DNA of 64,000 nt from Dipetalonema caudispina (Eukaryota > Nematoda > Chromadorea > Rhabditida > Onchocercidae), in NCBI GenBank assembly GCA_013365325.1, contig JABVXV010000121.1, positions 62,001 through 126,000 of the forward strand, written 5' to 3'. A program made the position numbers and the translations under genes. The notes under the pieces are model-generated. The model was not told the origin of the DNA. It worked only from the letters and a program-made list of their open reading frames with translations, and did no database searches. This document shows, piece after piece, positions 27,305 to 38,600 of the stretch (position 1 is its first letter; every line of letters starts with the position of its first letter).

Positions 27305-29435
27305 ATAATTTTTTGTTTTTTTTTTGTTTAAAAATTAAAATTTATTAGAGGATAAAAAATAAAAAAATTTTTTTGTATATAACTTTATAATTTTATTAGA
27401 AGTAATAAAAGTAATAGTATTTGCAAGTATTTTATATCAAAAATTGATTGATAAATAGGAAGAAGAGAAGGAAAAATGAGATAAAATGAAAAGGAAAAGA
27501 TAAAGGAAATAGGTAAAAAGTGGAAAGTTTAAAGGTTACTGCTTATACCAATTGTTCAGCAGATAAGAAAATTGTCCTCAGATCGATGAAAGTATTATTG
27601 AATTTGGATAGAGTTGCTGTGATAAACGATTATATAGTAGTAGTAATAGATGATGATCGTAGCAATGATGGTGGTAGACAACCAACTATAATACTACTAC
27701 ACACATCACATCATCATCATCATTATTATTATTATTTGTTGTATAGGAAAGAAAGGGATGATGAACAAGTTTGTATGCAAAAGATTTTGCAAAAAGAAAA
27801 AGGGACCAACTTAATCATTATAAATATATTTATTTATGATGAAAATGAAAAAAAAAAAAAGAAAAAGGGAAATAAATAAATATAATGTTGATGTATGCTA
27901 TTATTGATTAGCTAATATTATTAGAAAAATAATAACAGATTTAGAGAATTTTTGTTTTTTTTTTTTCTTTTCCTATCAAAAATTGTTACATATTTATTGG
28001 AAATCGATGAAATATTATTGAAATTTATGTGCAATTAATTGAGATATTGAAAATTATTGCTATGTTAAATGTAAACATCATAAGCTAGAAATACTAACAT
28101 TATATCATCTATCATTTGGAGGAAATTTTTGTTAATATTAAAAAATTAATTGATTATTTTCTTGCATTATTAGATTAATCATCATTATCACTCATTTCAT
28201 TGATCTTTTTCATTGAACAAAAAAAAAAAAAAAAAACTCTTAAGAAGTATAATTCGGTATTTATCTAAAGCTATTTAAGATGTGAAACTTCTCTTCTCAT
28301 TATGTTTTGAATATGATATAACAACAATAACAAAAATAGGGAAAAAATAAAAAAAACATTGTATTTCTTACTGCATTTAAAAACCAGTTATAACAACTAC
28401 CAGCAAATAAACATATAAATAAAAAAATACAAAATCAATACTATCCCATATGGGAAATATTACCCAAATATTTTTATTTTAAAAGCAATTTTCAAAAAAA
28501 AAAAAAAGACATTTTTTTAAAAGAAAAAAGAAAAAAAGCATCTTCACTTTGTAGATAAAGCTCTAACACAATTAATTAACTAAATCATCGATTAAAAAAA
28601 AAAAAACCGAACTAGTAAAAGTCTATAAAAATACACGAAAGTAATGAATCCATTGTTATAAAAATGGCATATTCACTTCTTTTTTCTTTGGAAATAACAA
28701 AGTGTAACCTTGATTAATAGAAAATGTTTCGCAATTCTTCCTTCTAAATATTTCAATTACCATAGCATAGAAATATTTTATAATGATGTGACAAGAAAAT
28801 ATCTATGCTTGATTTTTCAAATCGCTTAAAACACATGGGCAAATGCAGTGAGCTAACATTATGAATATTTTTCATATGTTGGCTAACATACGATCATGTT
28901 GATGCCATCATTGGAATAAATGATCGGTTCATAATTTCGGTATTTTCATCAAATTAGCTCATTCAAAAGTATGAAATATCCAATTTACTTCTTTTAAAAT
29001 ATCCCCAGTAAATGAAAATGATATTTAAGCATAATTCCTATATAAATTATTACGATATATTAAAATGAATCATTATACTTACTTGTAAGAACACGAATCG
29101 ATAAGCAAAGAAAATAGCTGTAATGGATAAAAAAAGAATTTAATCAACATAGTCCTAGCCATATACTGTTCGTTAAAAATGCTTCAAAAACAATCATTAA
29201 AAATTGCAAAAAAAGAGAGAAAAAAGAAAAAATGACAGAAAGAACAAATCACCGGATTGATATTGTAAGGAATATTTATCACTATGCAGAATTCTACATG
29301 GGTATTAATAAGCTATTATCATGCAAAGGTATGGATTAATGTCATGGATAATCTGCTGAATGAAACAAACTCTGGGATTTAAATTTAAAATTAATAAAAA
29401 AAATACAGCAAAATCAGGCATATAAAGACAACGCT

Positions 29436-31972
29436 TTACACACGATTATGATGATCCGATGGTAACAACGTTGCCGAAATGATGTAACCAGTATGTGTTG
29501 GTTGTGTTGCTGGAAATGGAAGTAGTGCCGATGTGTAGCTCTTGTGGTTATTCTGCTCCGCCACGCATTGCATTTCAGATCTTACGGCCTTTGTATCTCC
29601 TTCCAATTTGGGCCTTTTCGATGCCACAGTTCCGTTTCCATTATCTTGTGAATGTCTCTTCTTATCGACAGGAATGTTTCGTGTATTGAACGATTTCAGT
29701 GTATCCATATTTATATCGCACACATAAAAAAAATTAAACTGTAGAAAAATTGCATATATAAAAAAAAGAATGTATCTGTTAGAGAGGTCGTCGTTTGACC
29801 TGGGTACCTCATGACAGCAGAAAAAGTAGCCTAGATTGCATAATATTAATATACAGGAGACACAATACTACATTCTTTTCAGCTCATAAAAGTCTAAATC
29901 AATTTTAGTGTGTTGGTGCGCCATTTCATGCATATAGAAGTTCCCAGTTTCCTCTTAGTTTTCCAGTTCTGTTGTTCGATTTCATAAAGTCTTTTCAATA
30001 TTTCCTTTGCTTTGAGGCAATGCCAACGGACAATGAAAAGAGTGAATTGGAAATCATGACACACAGCTAAAATACTGACGATAAGACTTCGATCGTTTCC
30101 CTGGACCTAACATCATCGAGGTGATGCAGATGTCATGTCAGAAAAGGTTGATTATCTTTTACATTCCCATACAGAAAATCCGGAAACTCAGAATGTATGC
30201 GAGGAAGTGTCTCCTCACGAATATAAAATTCAACCAATTCAGGATTTTACTGAAGATTACCTAAACATCTTCCATAAAAAGGAGCATCATGAAATCAACC
30301 CTGACCATCAAATATGTTCAGACTGGAGATAACAATGCAAATATGTGCTCCAAATTGTAGTTTTCCCGTTGTTTTTATCCAACCAAATCAACGAATGCCT
30401 AATCCCAACCATTCGACATATGCTCCAAAAACTTCAAGCAAATCCAGAAAAGTGTATACCAGTTGACTGACCAAGTTAGAATAAACACTTCCATCTGCCC
30501 TATCCCTATTCTTTAGCGGAGTGATAACGAATAAGCTTCCATATACAAGGAACAAAGATTAGAAAAAACGAAAATAATTACTTTCAGCTTTCTCGGCACT
30601 AACTCCACCGTACTGATTTGCACAAAACCCTCGCACTGAAGAGCATTACATGTTCTCTGTATCTGTAATACAATTGTGCTAAGTGCTGATTACGAGAACT
30701 GCTTCCTTCATTCTGCTTGAAAGAAAAAAAATTGAATAAATTCCTTAAAAGGAAGCCTACTATTTAGGTTGTTTTTCCGTGGGAAAAATGAATCACCTGT
30801 TCAATGCAGGGAGAGAAGCTGACCACACGTCCACCATGTATTTGACTCAGCGCACGCTTTGCATGTCTGATTGCAACCCACGGAGCAGGAAGATCCAGAA
30901 AGACTGCATTGCATACATCCTCAACGGAAAATCCGTCTTCGATGACATTTTGATGCACACATGTAGTAATTTCACCTAATCCATGCTTCTGTAAATTTCT
31001 CAATAAAATGAAAAGTTAAATAAGTAATAGAAAATGAAATTATCTAGTTTGTCGAACGCTGTTCAGCTCGGGAATTCAAAACAATTTTTAGATGGAAAAA
31101 ATGATCTAACATGTAGTAATAATGCTAACCGCCATCTCGAGTTCGACCTGTTTGACCCTTGGTTCTTCAATATCGTGCGTATATAGGTGTCCTGTTGGTG
31201 CAATAGCCATTGCTAGTGCATGTGAAAGCGAGCCACTTCCCGTACCACATTCACAAACTATCTGTAAATCTTGATAGTAATCAACGAGTTTTGAAACCCA
31301 CTCCTAAATAAAGAAATCTCTGAATATAAGAAAACCCACCGATCCCGGACTAACATCTAACAGCATTAGAATTAGTGCGCAATCTGGTGTATAGATGATT
31401 TGTGTCCGCCGAAGCAAAGCACGCGTCCACATTTCTGCATTGGGACGTAACACATAAACATAACCCGCTGTAGCACTAATACGAGATCCATAACTGGAAA
31501 CAAATACAAAAAAGTCATGAAATTATTCCACTACCTTTAAACATTCTTCAAACAACCTAATCATAATTTAATATTCTCCATTTAACTCACCGTTTTCCTA
31601 TAAGGTATTCATGCTTCAAAGCACCATATCTCATTGTGAGAATAAGACCGCGCTTTACTTCCACTGCATAAGACGTCCCGTAATTGACATAAATAATCAC
31701 AGTATCACCTTCTTCAATTATTTCTTTATTGCTTAAAAAACCAGAACCCGTACTATTTACAGCAGCAAGCTAAAAAAAAGGCAGCGGTTATAAAATATCG
31801 TAGACAACGATGAGTAACAAATTTTTTCTCGAAGCAATCTGTAATCTTAATGCAAATAAGTTTTATTATCGTTTTGTGAATACTTGAATCAAATTCTTAG
31901 GAAAAGTTAAATAATCTAACTTACTTTGTTGTCCACAACTTTTTCCAGCGTACTATCAGTTTCATTCACCAT
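29436..31972 (-). CDS. TRMT61A: tRNA (adenine-58-N1)-methyltransferase catalytic subunit
   Basis: Complete gene of seven exons: 31972-31925, 31769-31591, 31493-31340, 31261-31130, 30988-30797, 30662-30582, 29738-29436, all in frame, giving 362 residues. It forms m1A58 in the T-loop of tRNAs as a complex with TRMT6, in nucleus and cytoplasm. Family signatures: an N-terminal beta-barrel region, LLDVSPGSIVCECGTGSGS (SAM motif I near residues 130-138), APTGHLYTHDIEEPR, the DLPAPW catalytic-type motif at Asp203, GGRVVSFSPCIEQ, and a C-terminal HTGYIISATLLP that matches the human HTGYL end. The protein is longer than human TRMT61A (289) because residues about 263-345 form a polar tail with NLS-like KKRHS and KRPK. 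It lies 123 bp downstream of VPS25 on the same strand and is probably its operon partner. Intron 6 (843 bp) hosts coding-like sequence on the other strand. Confidence 0.93.
30020..30466 (+). pseudogene. Coding-like but interrupted sequence inside TRMT61A intron 6
   Basis: On the strand opposite TRMT61A, an ATG at 30020 opens 16 codons to a stop. A second frame from ATG 30135 runs to 30332 (65 codons: MSEKVDYLLHSHTENPE...). A frame shifted by one base, open from about 30320 to 30463, continues with balanced composition (QICAPNCSFPVVFIQP...SSKSRKVYTS). The amino-acid use looks more protein-like than the random frames nearby, but no domain is recognised and no single GT..AG model joins all parts. 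It could be a decayed nested gene, a nested gene with introns that I cannot resolve, or chance. Confidence 0.3.
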
Positions 31973-32095
31973 TTTCCTGTAATGAAATAAACTGAGCTTA
32001 CTTCTAGTCACTCTAATCCTGACCCACATGCAATGAGATCATTTTTTTCGAAACTTTTCTTTCAAATATGCCGAAACGAAACTTACAGAGTCGTT
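31973..32095 (-). other. Intercistronic spacer of a likely operon, with candidate trans-splice acceptor
   Basis: Only 123 bp separate the VPS25 stop from the TRMT61A ATG. A strong acceptor (TTTCATTACAG, AG at 31978-31977) sits four bases before the downstream ATG. This is the arrangement expected where a spliced leader caps the second cistron. I saw no upstream exon for TRMT61A. Confidence 0.65.
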
Positions 32096-33691
32096 TTACT
32101 GGAGAAACTTCACGCCTTCTGTTTCGGTTCCACTATTCAACAATTGAGCACGACGTTGTTCAACAAGAACTGCCAACGATTTCAACAATACGTCTTTATC
32201 CAGACCGTAAAAAGCTACAATTGAAATGAATATTACACTGAAACTTTTTTCTATCGGGAAAAACTCATCTAAAACTTTGAACAATCAGTCCCTGAACTTA
32301 TCAAATTAACAGATGATTTCACTTCGTAGGAAATCAAAATTCAATCGCCCAATGCTTAAATTATTTATTTAATTCAATAAAAGCTTCCTGAAATCATATA
32401 GACGATGGTCTCATCTTGTTCACATATAACCTTACAACATACATCTAGATACTTCATATATCCGATTAAGAGAATTCTAATTTTTAAGCATTTTTCTTTC
32501 CATAGCGATATGAAAATTTATGCTTGAGAAATAAAATTGAAAAGATAAGTATTCAACTGACATTCGTGTGTAACGTCGTCTCCTTGTGTTATTTCGTACA
32601 AAGTACAGGGAGTGTTGAGTAAACTATTACTTACTGCCCACTCGTATATCAGTATAGCCCACTCCTCTGGACGCCTCCAGTAGATATGACACCGATTTTT
32701 GCTTTTGTCTAACCAATCAATATGTCCTGCAAATCAGAATTTTCATCCAACTGTTAGTCTCGGCGTCCACGAATTCATAAAACAAGCATAAAATAAAGAT
32801 TTTACGATGAATTTCATGTCAGTTCCAATAAGTGTTATTTGCAGTAAAATTACGTTATAGCCAGAAGGATTAACGAAAAAGTCCTTTCGGAAGGCATGAG
32901 AAAATGGGTTAACATTATTTGTTGCTCCATCACCTCTAAAACTTCCGGTAAAGTCTTATTTTTAAAAAATAAAAAAGACGGAAATTAGCGAACGGACAAG
33001 CCTGTAAGCAAATGTACCAATGTCACCTACTTTTATGTTCGAGATAATCGAACACTATTCGTACACCGTCCAGTGACAATTTCCGGTTGAGGGTATTGTT
33101 AACAAACAATTCCGAATTTGATATATCAGCCAGATCCACTGTATAAATTTTATGAAATTGACAATAATCGACGACTAATCGACTCCAAGCTTCCAACTGC
33201 TTTTCACGAGTTATTAAGGTAGTTTGCAAACTAAAATAAAATGAACATAATAGAAGCAAGAGAGCTTGTCTGAAATTCATCCAATTGATGTTAAAGCCTG
33301 GAATTTATTTGCTCAGCATCAAAAACATAAATGTAACTGTTAGAAAGTATGTGTTTTGTTGTAGGAAGAACTAAACAACCAAGATAATGAGTATCACAGA
33401 TAAATTATGCTTGGTGATGAGGACCGAGTCATAAGATTTGGAGTACCCCATGCTAATAACCATGACGTAAAGTGTGAAGAAATTAATGATGTGAGAAATT
33501 TTTAAATGGTCCGAGAATTTTTATCAATATAAAGTACACATTTACTGATGCTTAAAAAATTCTCTTTATTATTATTCTTAAGAAGAAATGCTAAATCCTT
33601 TCTGATAATGTTTTCTTCTTTTTTTTTTTTTTTGGATAACTCACGTGAAAAATGGTGGAAATTCATACTGCCATGGCCATTTAAATGACAT
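32096..33691 (-). CDS. VPS25: ESCRT-II subunit VPS25
   Basis: Complete four-exon gene: 33691-33645, 33230-33031, 32726-32562, 32214-32096, in frame, encoding 176 residues, the same length as human VPS25. VPS25 is the ESCRT-II subunit that recruits ESCRT-III (VPS20/CHMP6) for multivesicular-body sorting at endosomes. Diagnostic stretches: N-terminal MSFKWPWQYEFPPFFTLQ (the PPFF/PPY-type motif that docks on VPS22/VPS36), TREKQLEAWSRLV, IDWLDKSKNRCHIYWRRPEE, EWAILIYEW, TLYEITQGDD, SFYGLDKDVLLKSL, and the GVKFLQ end. It comprises two winged-helix domains, about 1-100 and 101-176. The start is fixed by the conserved MSF(K/E)WPWQY. It is the first gene of a probable leftward operon with TRMT61A and is divergent from CARMIL. 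No spliced-leader acceptor is obvious just upstream of the ATG. Confidence 0.95.
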
Positions 33692-35122
33692 TTTATCTTT
33701 TCAATGCCATCGAATTTCACTACACGATACTACCATAACAAGTGAATTTCATACTGAAATATATCCATCAATATTCTGTATATATATACAAGTCAGCAAA
33801 AACATGAGTATGTGGGTAAGTGTACATACGTCGATAAATCCTTACGTGAAGCGTAGTATACTCCTTGAAGATAACTAACGTACAGTTCAAAAGAAAAACG
33901 AGTACCTAAAAAGGTCAAATCCAATGTAAAAATTTTCGACCTTGCCATCGAAGAACTTGTCTCCTGTCAACATTTCTCATAGATTAGATAAAAATCTAAT
34001 TACTGGCCATACAAATGAGCAAAATGGACAAAGATTTATGATTTAACATTTAATAAAAATATGAGAAAGAGTGAAAAATGGAACAAATTACAATAATGAT
34101 AGGTGTACCTTAAAGTTAGAAAAGAATAACAATATTTGGTGAGTGTAGCATTTTAGAGTTAGAAAGAAATGACAATATTTTGTGAACAATTAAAATAAAC
34201 AAAACAACATAATTTGTTAAAATTTCTACGAAAAATAATTCATTCTTTTATCAATAATTGAAGAGATGAATTTAGCCAAACAAAAAGACAACAACAAAAA
34301 TTTTTAGGAAATCTTAAATCAAAATATTTGATTTATATAAAAATAATACGTATAATTATGATACTCTTTAATAATACAAATAAAATTTTAACTTAAAAAA
34401 AAGAGGTAAAAATGAAAATATAAAAAATACCTCAACCAATTTCGTATATATTTAATTTAACAAACTAATATTCCTATAAGGAATATAGCGCTGTAACAGT
34501 TATATTCATATGAAATTTTGCAGCTATCTTATCAGTAATAATAATACAACAAAGATGAAATTTCATGATTAAATGTTTTTCTTTTTTCTTTGAGTTATAT
34601 ATTTCCTAATGTAAATAATTAATTAATTAATGTAAATGATAATTAACTAATACAAATAATAATATTTATACCAATAAATTATTATTATTCAAATACAAAT
34701 GTAAAAATACTTATCATAAAATTTCGCTGTTTTTTCATTCAAATACTCTTGAAGCATATATACTTTGATTTATTGCCAAAAATTTACTGTTTGAAGAAAA
34801 AAAAAAAAAAAAAAAGTTGTTGTAAGTTTAAGATTAAATATCAATAAAATAGGAATTGGAGGGGGGAAGCGGGGGGGGAAAAAAAAAAGATAGGAATAAA
34901 CTTAAGAAAAAATTTGGAAAGAAAGAGAGGAAAAAAAAAAAGAGAAGAAGAATAGCTGAAAGAAAGTTAGGTTAAGAATAAAATGGAAATTGACATAAAG
35001 TCGTTGTAATTATACTAATAATAAGATTAAATGATAGTTTTATTATCACTTATCTAGTTTATTTTAGTTAATGATTGTTAGAAAGATTAACATTTTTGAG
35101 CTATTATTTTGTAGCACTTTTC

Positions 35123-35160
<38 letters not shown>

Positions 35161-35654
35161 GTAATGTTGTTCGATGCTATGAGCATATGTTCTTTTCTAT
35201 TTGATAGGATGATCCATACGTTAACGTTATTTCATAAGATTGAAAACGTTCAAATATTACACTTATATATTTTCTTCAATTTGTTGCACATTTATTTTGT
35301 ATTACTTTCATACATTTCCACGTATTTCGTTCTGGCTTTATCTGATTCTCATACTTCATAATATAAATACTTGAATAGTTTTCGTACATTTTCATTCTTA
35401 CTTTATCAATTCTATTTTTTCATTCAAATAATTGTGATAATACTTTTCCAACTCACTATTATGGGTACAAAAAAAAAAAAAAAAAGGGTTATTCATTGCA
35501 TTGGAATATCATCGATTAGATCTTCACTACATTATACTTCCCATTAAATGTGCATGTGAAATTTTACAAATTTTGTAAATATCTATTTCAGGCTGTAGGT
35601 ATAAGTAAGGGTGTGAAGCAAATGGGTATGTAAAAAGTGGAGACCATCTAAGAC
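33692..35654. other. Divergent intergenic region between VPS25 and CARMIL
   Basis: Probably holds promoters for both genes. It is AT-rich with A-tracts, a G-rich/A-rich patch near 34858-34890 and a 36-T run at 35124-35159. Open frames are short and low-complexity. No gene seen. Confidence 0.65.
35124..35159. repeat. 36-nt poly(T) tract upstream of CARMIL
   Basis: Uninterrupted T run about 500 bp upstream of the CARMIL ATG. Confidence 0.9.
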
Positions 35655-38600
35655 ATGTCGTTATCACGAAGTGTACACGCCGAATTATGCAGCTATGTTC
35701 AAGGTATTACAGTTTTTGTTTAAATTAAAAAAAGGAAGGGTAGAAACAAATAAGGCATACTTTGACTTACTTAAGTTTGAAATTGAAGTTTTATAGGTGT
35801 GATATTTCGCCTTAAAATCACTCACAACTACGGAAGTTTCATAGTTTTCCTAATAGTTATTTTCTACTGAATGTCCTTTCACCTGTTTGTAAATTATCAA
35901 TGTAAAAAGAGAATAATGGCCATTAATACAAACTTTTGTTGAATAGATATGAAGTGACTTCATATTAGTTCTTTCGATGCGAGAATTGCTAGAAATGGCA
36001 TAAAAAGGTGACCAGTTGAATCAGTTAAGCCATATTTCTTGTCATTGCAGAGAAATGTAATTCCATATTCGGATCAAAATTCTGGGATTGCCGATTGGTG
36101 TGTACCATAGAGTATGGTACAAAAACAGACAAGTTTGAAAATCGAATCTTTGCATTATCAAAATTTCGAGTTTTTATATTACATGGGAAAACACCATCTT
36201 CGTTAAAGATTGACCGGACTTTCCATATCTTATCAATACGTGGCATTCAAATTATCAACGATAATGAAGTAATTTATCATCATTTTTCAACTGTGTTAAC
36301 CAGCTAGTCCTTACTTACTGAGACTTTGAAACAACCACTCATTATTTAGGAAAACTGAAGAAATCCATCAAATTCAAATCTCCTATTACATATTCTATAT
36401 GTGATATGATACTGATATCTCAATTATCAAAATTGTGAATATCAGAATTAAGTCATGTTTCAGAATGGCGTTGTGGGTTAATATTAAAATTGTGAAGATT
36501 TACCAGTTAATGAAGAGCAGTATAATTATTTAACTCTTACCATGTTTTGAAATAGCCATTTATTAACTTCTTAACTATTCCCATCTCTAACGTTAATGTC
36601 TTTCCCAAAAATAATCTTTTTAGGTGTGCTTTGGTCTCGATGAAAGTTTTCTGGGCAAAAGGCGCATTTTCATTCGTTTAGAAAATGGTTCCAAAAACAT
36701 TGCTGTTTCTGTTCTTTCCGCTCTTAAGCATTATTTTCCGGATATTGCCCAAAATCTAAGGTAGGTAAAGCAGAAGATCTGCCGAAACACTTATCATGAA
36801 TTTCACATTTATTAACTGAAGAATGAAATGAATTTGTTTTTATTTTCGACAACACCTCATGTAAGCTGTTACAAAGGGATTTCTCCTTGCATCCTCCTGT
36901 CTTGTAGGTTAATATTTGTAAAATATATGCAGGAATCTGTTGGAATTGATACCGGCCGATTTATACGACGAATTTTGGTTTTTGCCCAGCAGTCGACCAT
37001 ATCTACCTTGTCATAATTTTCGTAGATCTTACGCTGCCATATGTGATTATTATGACCAACCATTCCGTGATGAAGTTGTTTGGGTAAGACCCTTCCCTCA
37101 CTTTTTAATATTCACTTTTCTGTTCTAACTTATATTTCAGAATTAATAGAAATCATTTAAATATTCAGTATTCGGTCATTTTTCAGGATGTAGAGAAAAT
37201 ATATGCTACCCATGGAATTCATGTCTTAAGATTAGATGACTTCACTCATTTGCTTCCAAGGTGGTTTTTCATATATTTATACATATATTACATCCTCAAT
37301 ATCATGAAATTTGAGCCAGAACAAATTCATCCAAGTTAAAGTTTCGATGTAGTCGATTTTAATGAACTATATTAAGTTCTGATAATCATTAAGTATGATT
37401 TACCAACCCAGAATCAAGGATGCTAAACGTGGTAATAGCTAATTGATTGCTGTTTTAATATTTCCATGGTTTTTTCTCCTTCTCTGAAGTTTTTTAAAAA
37501 ATGATATGGGAAGACTTGGGTAAGATATCGTGTTTTCAGAGATTTGTTACCCATCGTAGCTGTATGTCAGTATTCCTGCTATTTTACGGGCCTGTGCATT
37601 GATGATGTCAAATTAGGTTCAGATCTTGTGGATATTATTTTATCAGTTGTTCGTAATTCACATTCTCTAAAAGTACTTATTCTTCGTAGCTGTGCTCTTC
37701 CAAAGTAGGTTCTGCTTTTTTTTAACGTTATATAGCTCCTAAATTAAATTTTAACTTCCCGCAATTGTATTTACATGGGAGGGTAAAGATTGAAGAGTTG
37801 CTTTTGAACTGTACAAGTACATGGTGCAGATAAAATCACGTAACAAATGTGTCATCCTCCTACTTTTCAAGTATAAAGGAGATTTATGAATTCTTAATAT
37901 CATTGCCTTAATGAAATATAAATAAATGCGAACCTTCAGGTTTTGTCATTTTTTAAGCTTTTCAGAGATTTTATTGCTTCGTTTTCGAACGCTTTACAAA
38001 GTAATACGTCTTCTCTGGAAGAGATGGATTTTTCAAAGAATGTGTTGGATGATAAAAAAGGTCACTACCTTATGCTTGTTTTTTTTTTCTAAGAGAATTT
38101 TTTAAAAAAGTTTCTTACCTAAATTTTGTAAAACAAATACTTCACACCACAGATCAGTGCTTATTTTAAAATTTATTCTAGGCTTCATCGCTTTATCATC
38201 TTTGCTATCAAAACTGACATCACTACAATCATTAACACTTTCCGAATGCTCGATGTCAGAGAAAAGTGTTAATCAAGTATGCTATGGAATTTTACAAGGG
38301 ATCAAAGCCAATACAGTTCCCGACTGCAAATTACTGGCTACACTTGATTTTTCAGGAAACAATTTGAAAGATGTAAGCAACATATGATGAAGTATAAATT
38401 AATATGATAATTCGAAACTTTTTTACCTGCGGTTATAGCTCGCAAATATTTTCTTTGTGAAAATTCCCAACAAAGAAATAGCAACTGAAAATGGCGTTAA
38501 AATTCGAACATGATACATGGTAAGCGAGTACCATCAGATCTACCGATAGCTGCAAATAGGCAGGCAGAGTGCTTATTGCAAAATGTAAAATGTATTGGAT

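Larger units (their letters stand above)
5923..29435. other. Gene desert of about 23.5 kb, AT-rich and full of simple repeats
   Basis: No gene can be supported on either strand. The sequence is dominated by A/T homopolymers of 15 to 35 nt, GA/CT, CA/TA and trinucleotide arrays, and AT-rich filler with frequent stops. Open frames up to about 137 codons occur (for example 8228-8551, 10920-11267, 18482-18895, 27520-27879), but their translations are homopolymeric (Phe, Lys, Ile, Asn, His) or lack any recognisable domain, and they show no splice-consistent partners. The immediate left part (5923-6600) should hold the promoter of the A20/AN1 gene. Separate entries list the repeats. Small RNA genes could be hidden here, but I recognised none. 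Confidence 0.65.

Noticed and set aside
27520..27879. 119-codon frame on + strand with a more complex first third
   Set aside because: Begins at GTG, passes through a CAT/TAT microsatellite (poly-His/Tyr) and ends in poly-Lys. The first 45 codons are mildly protein-like but have no partner exon.
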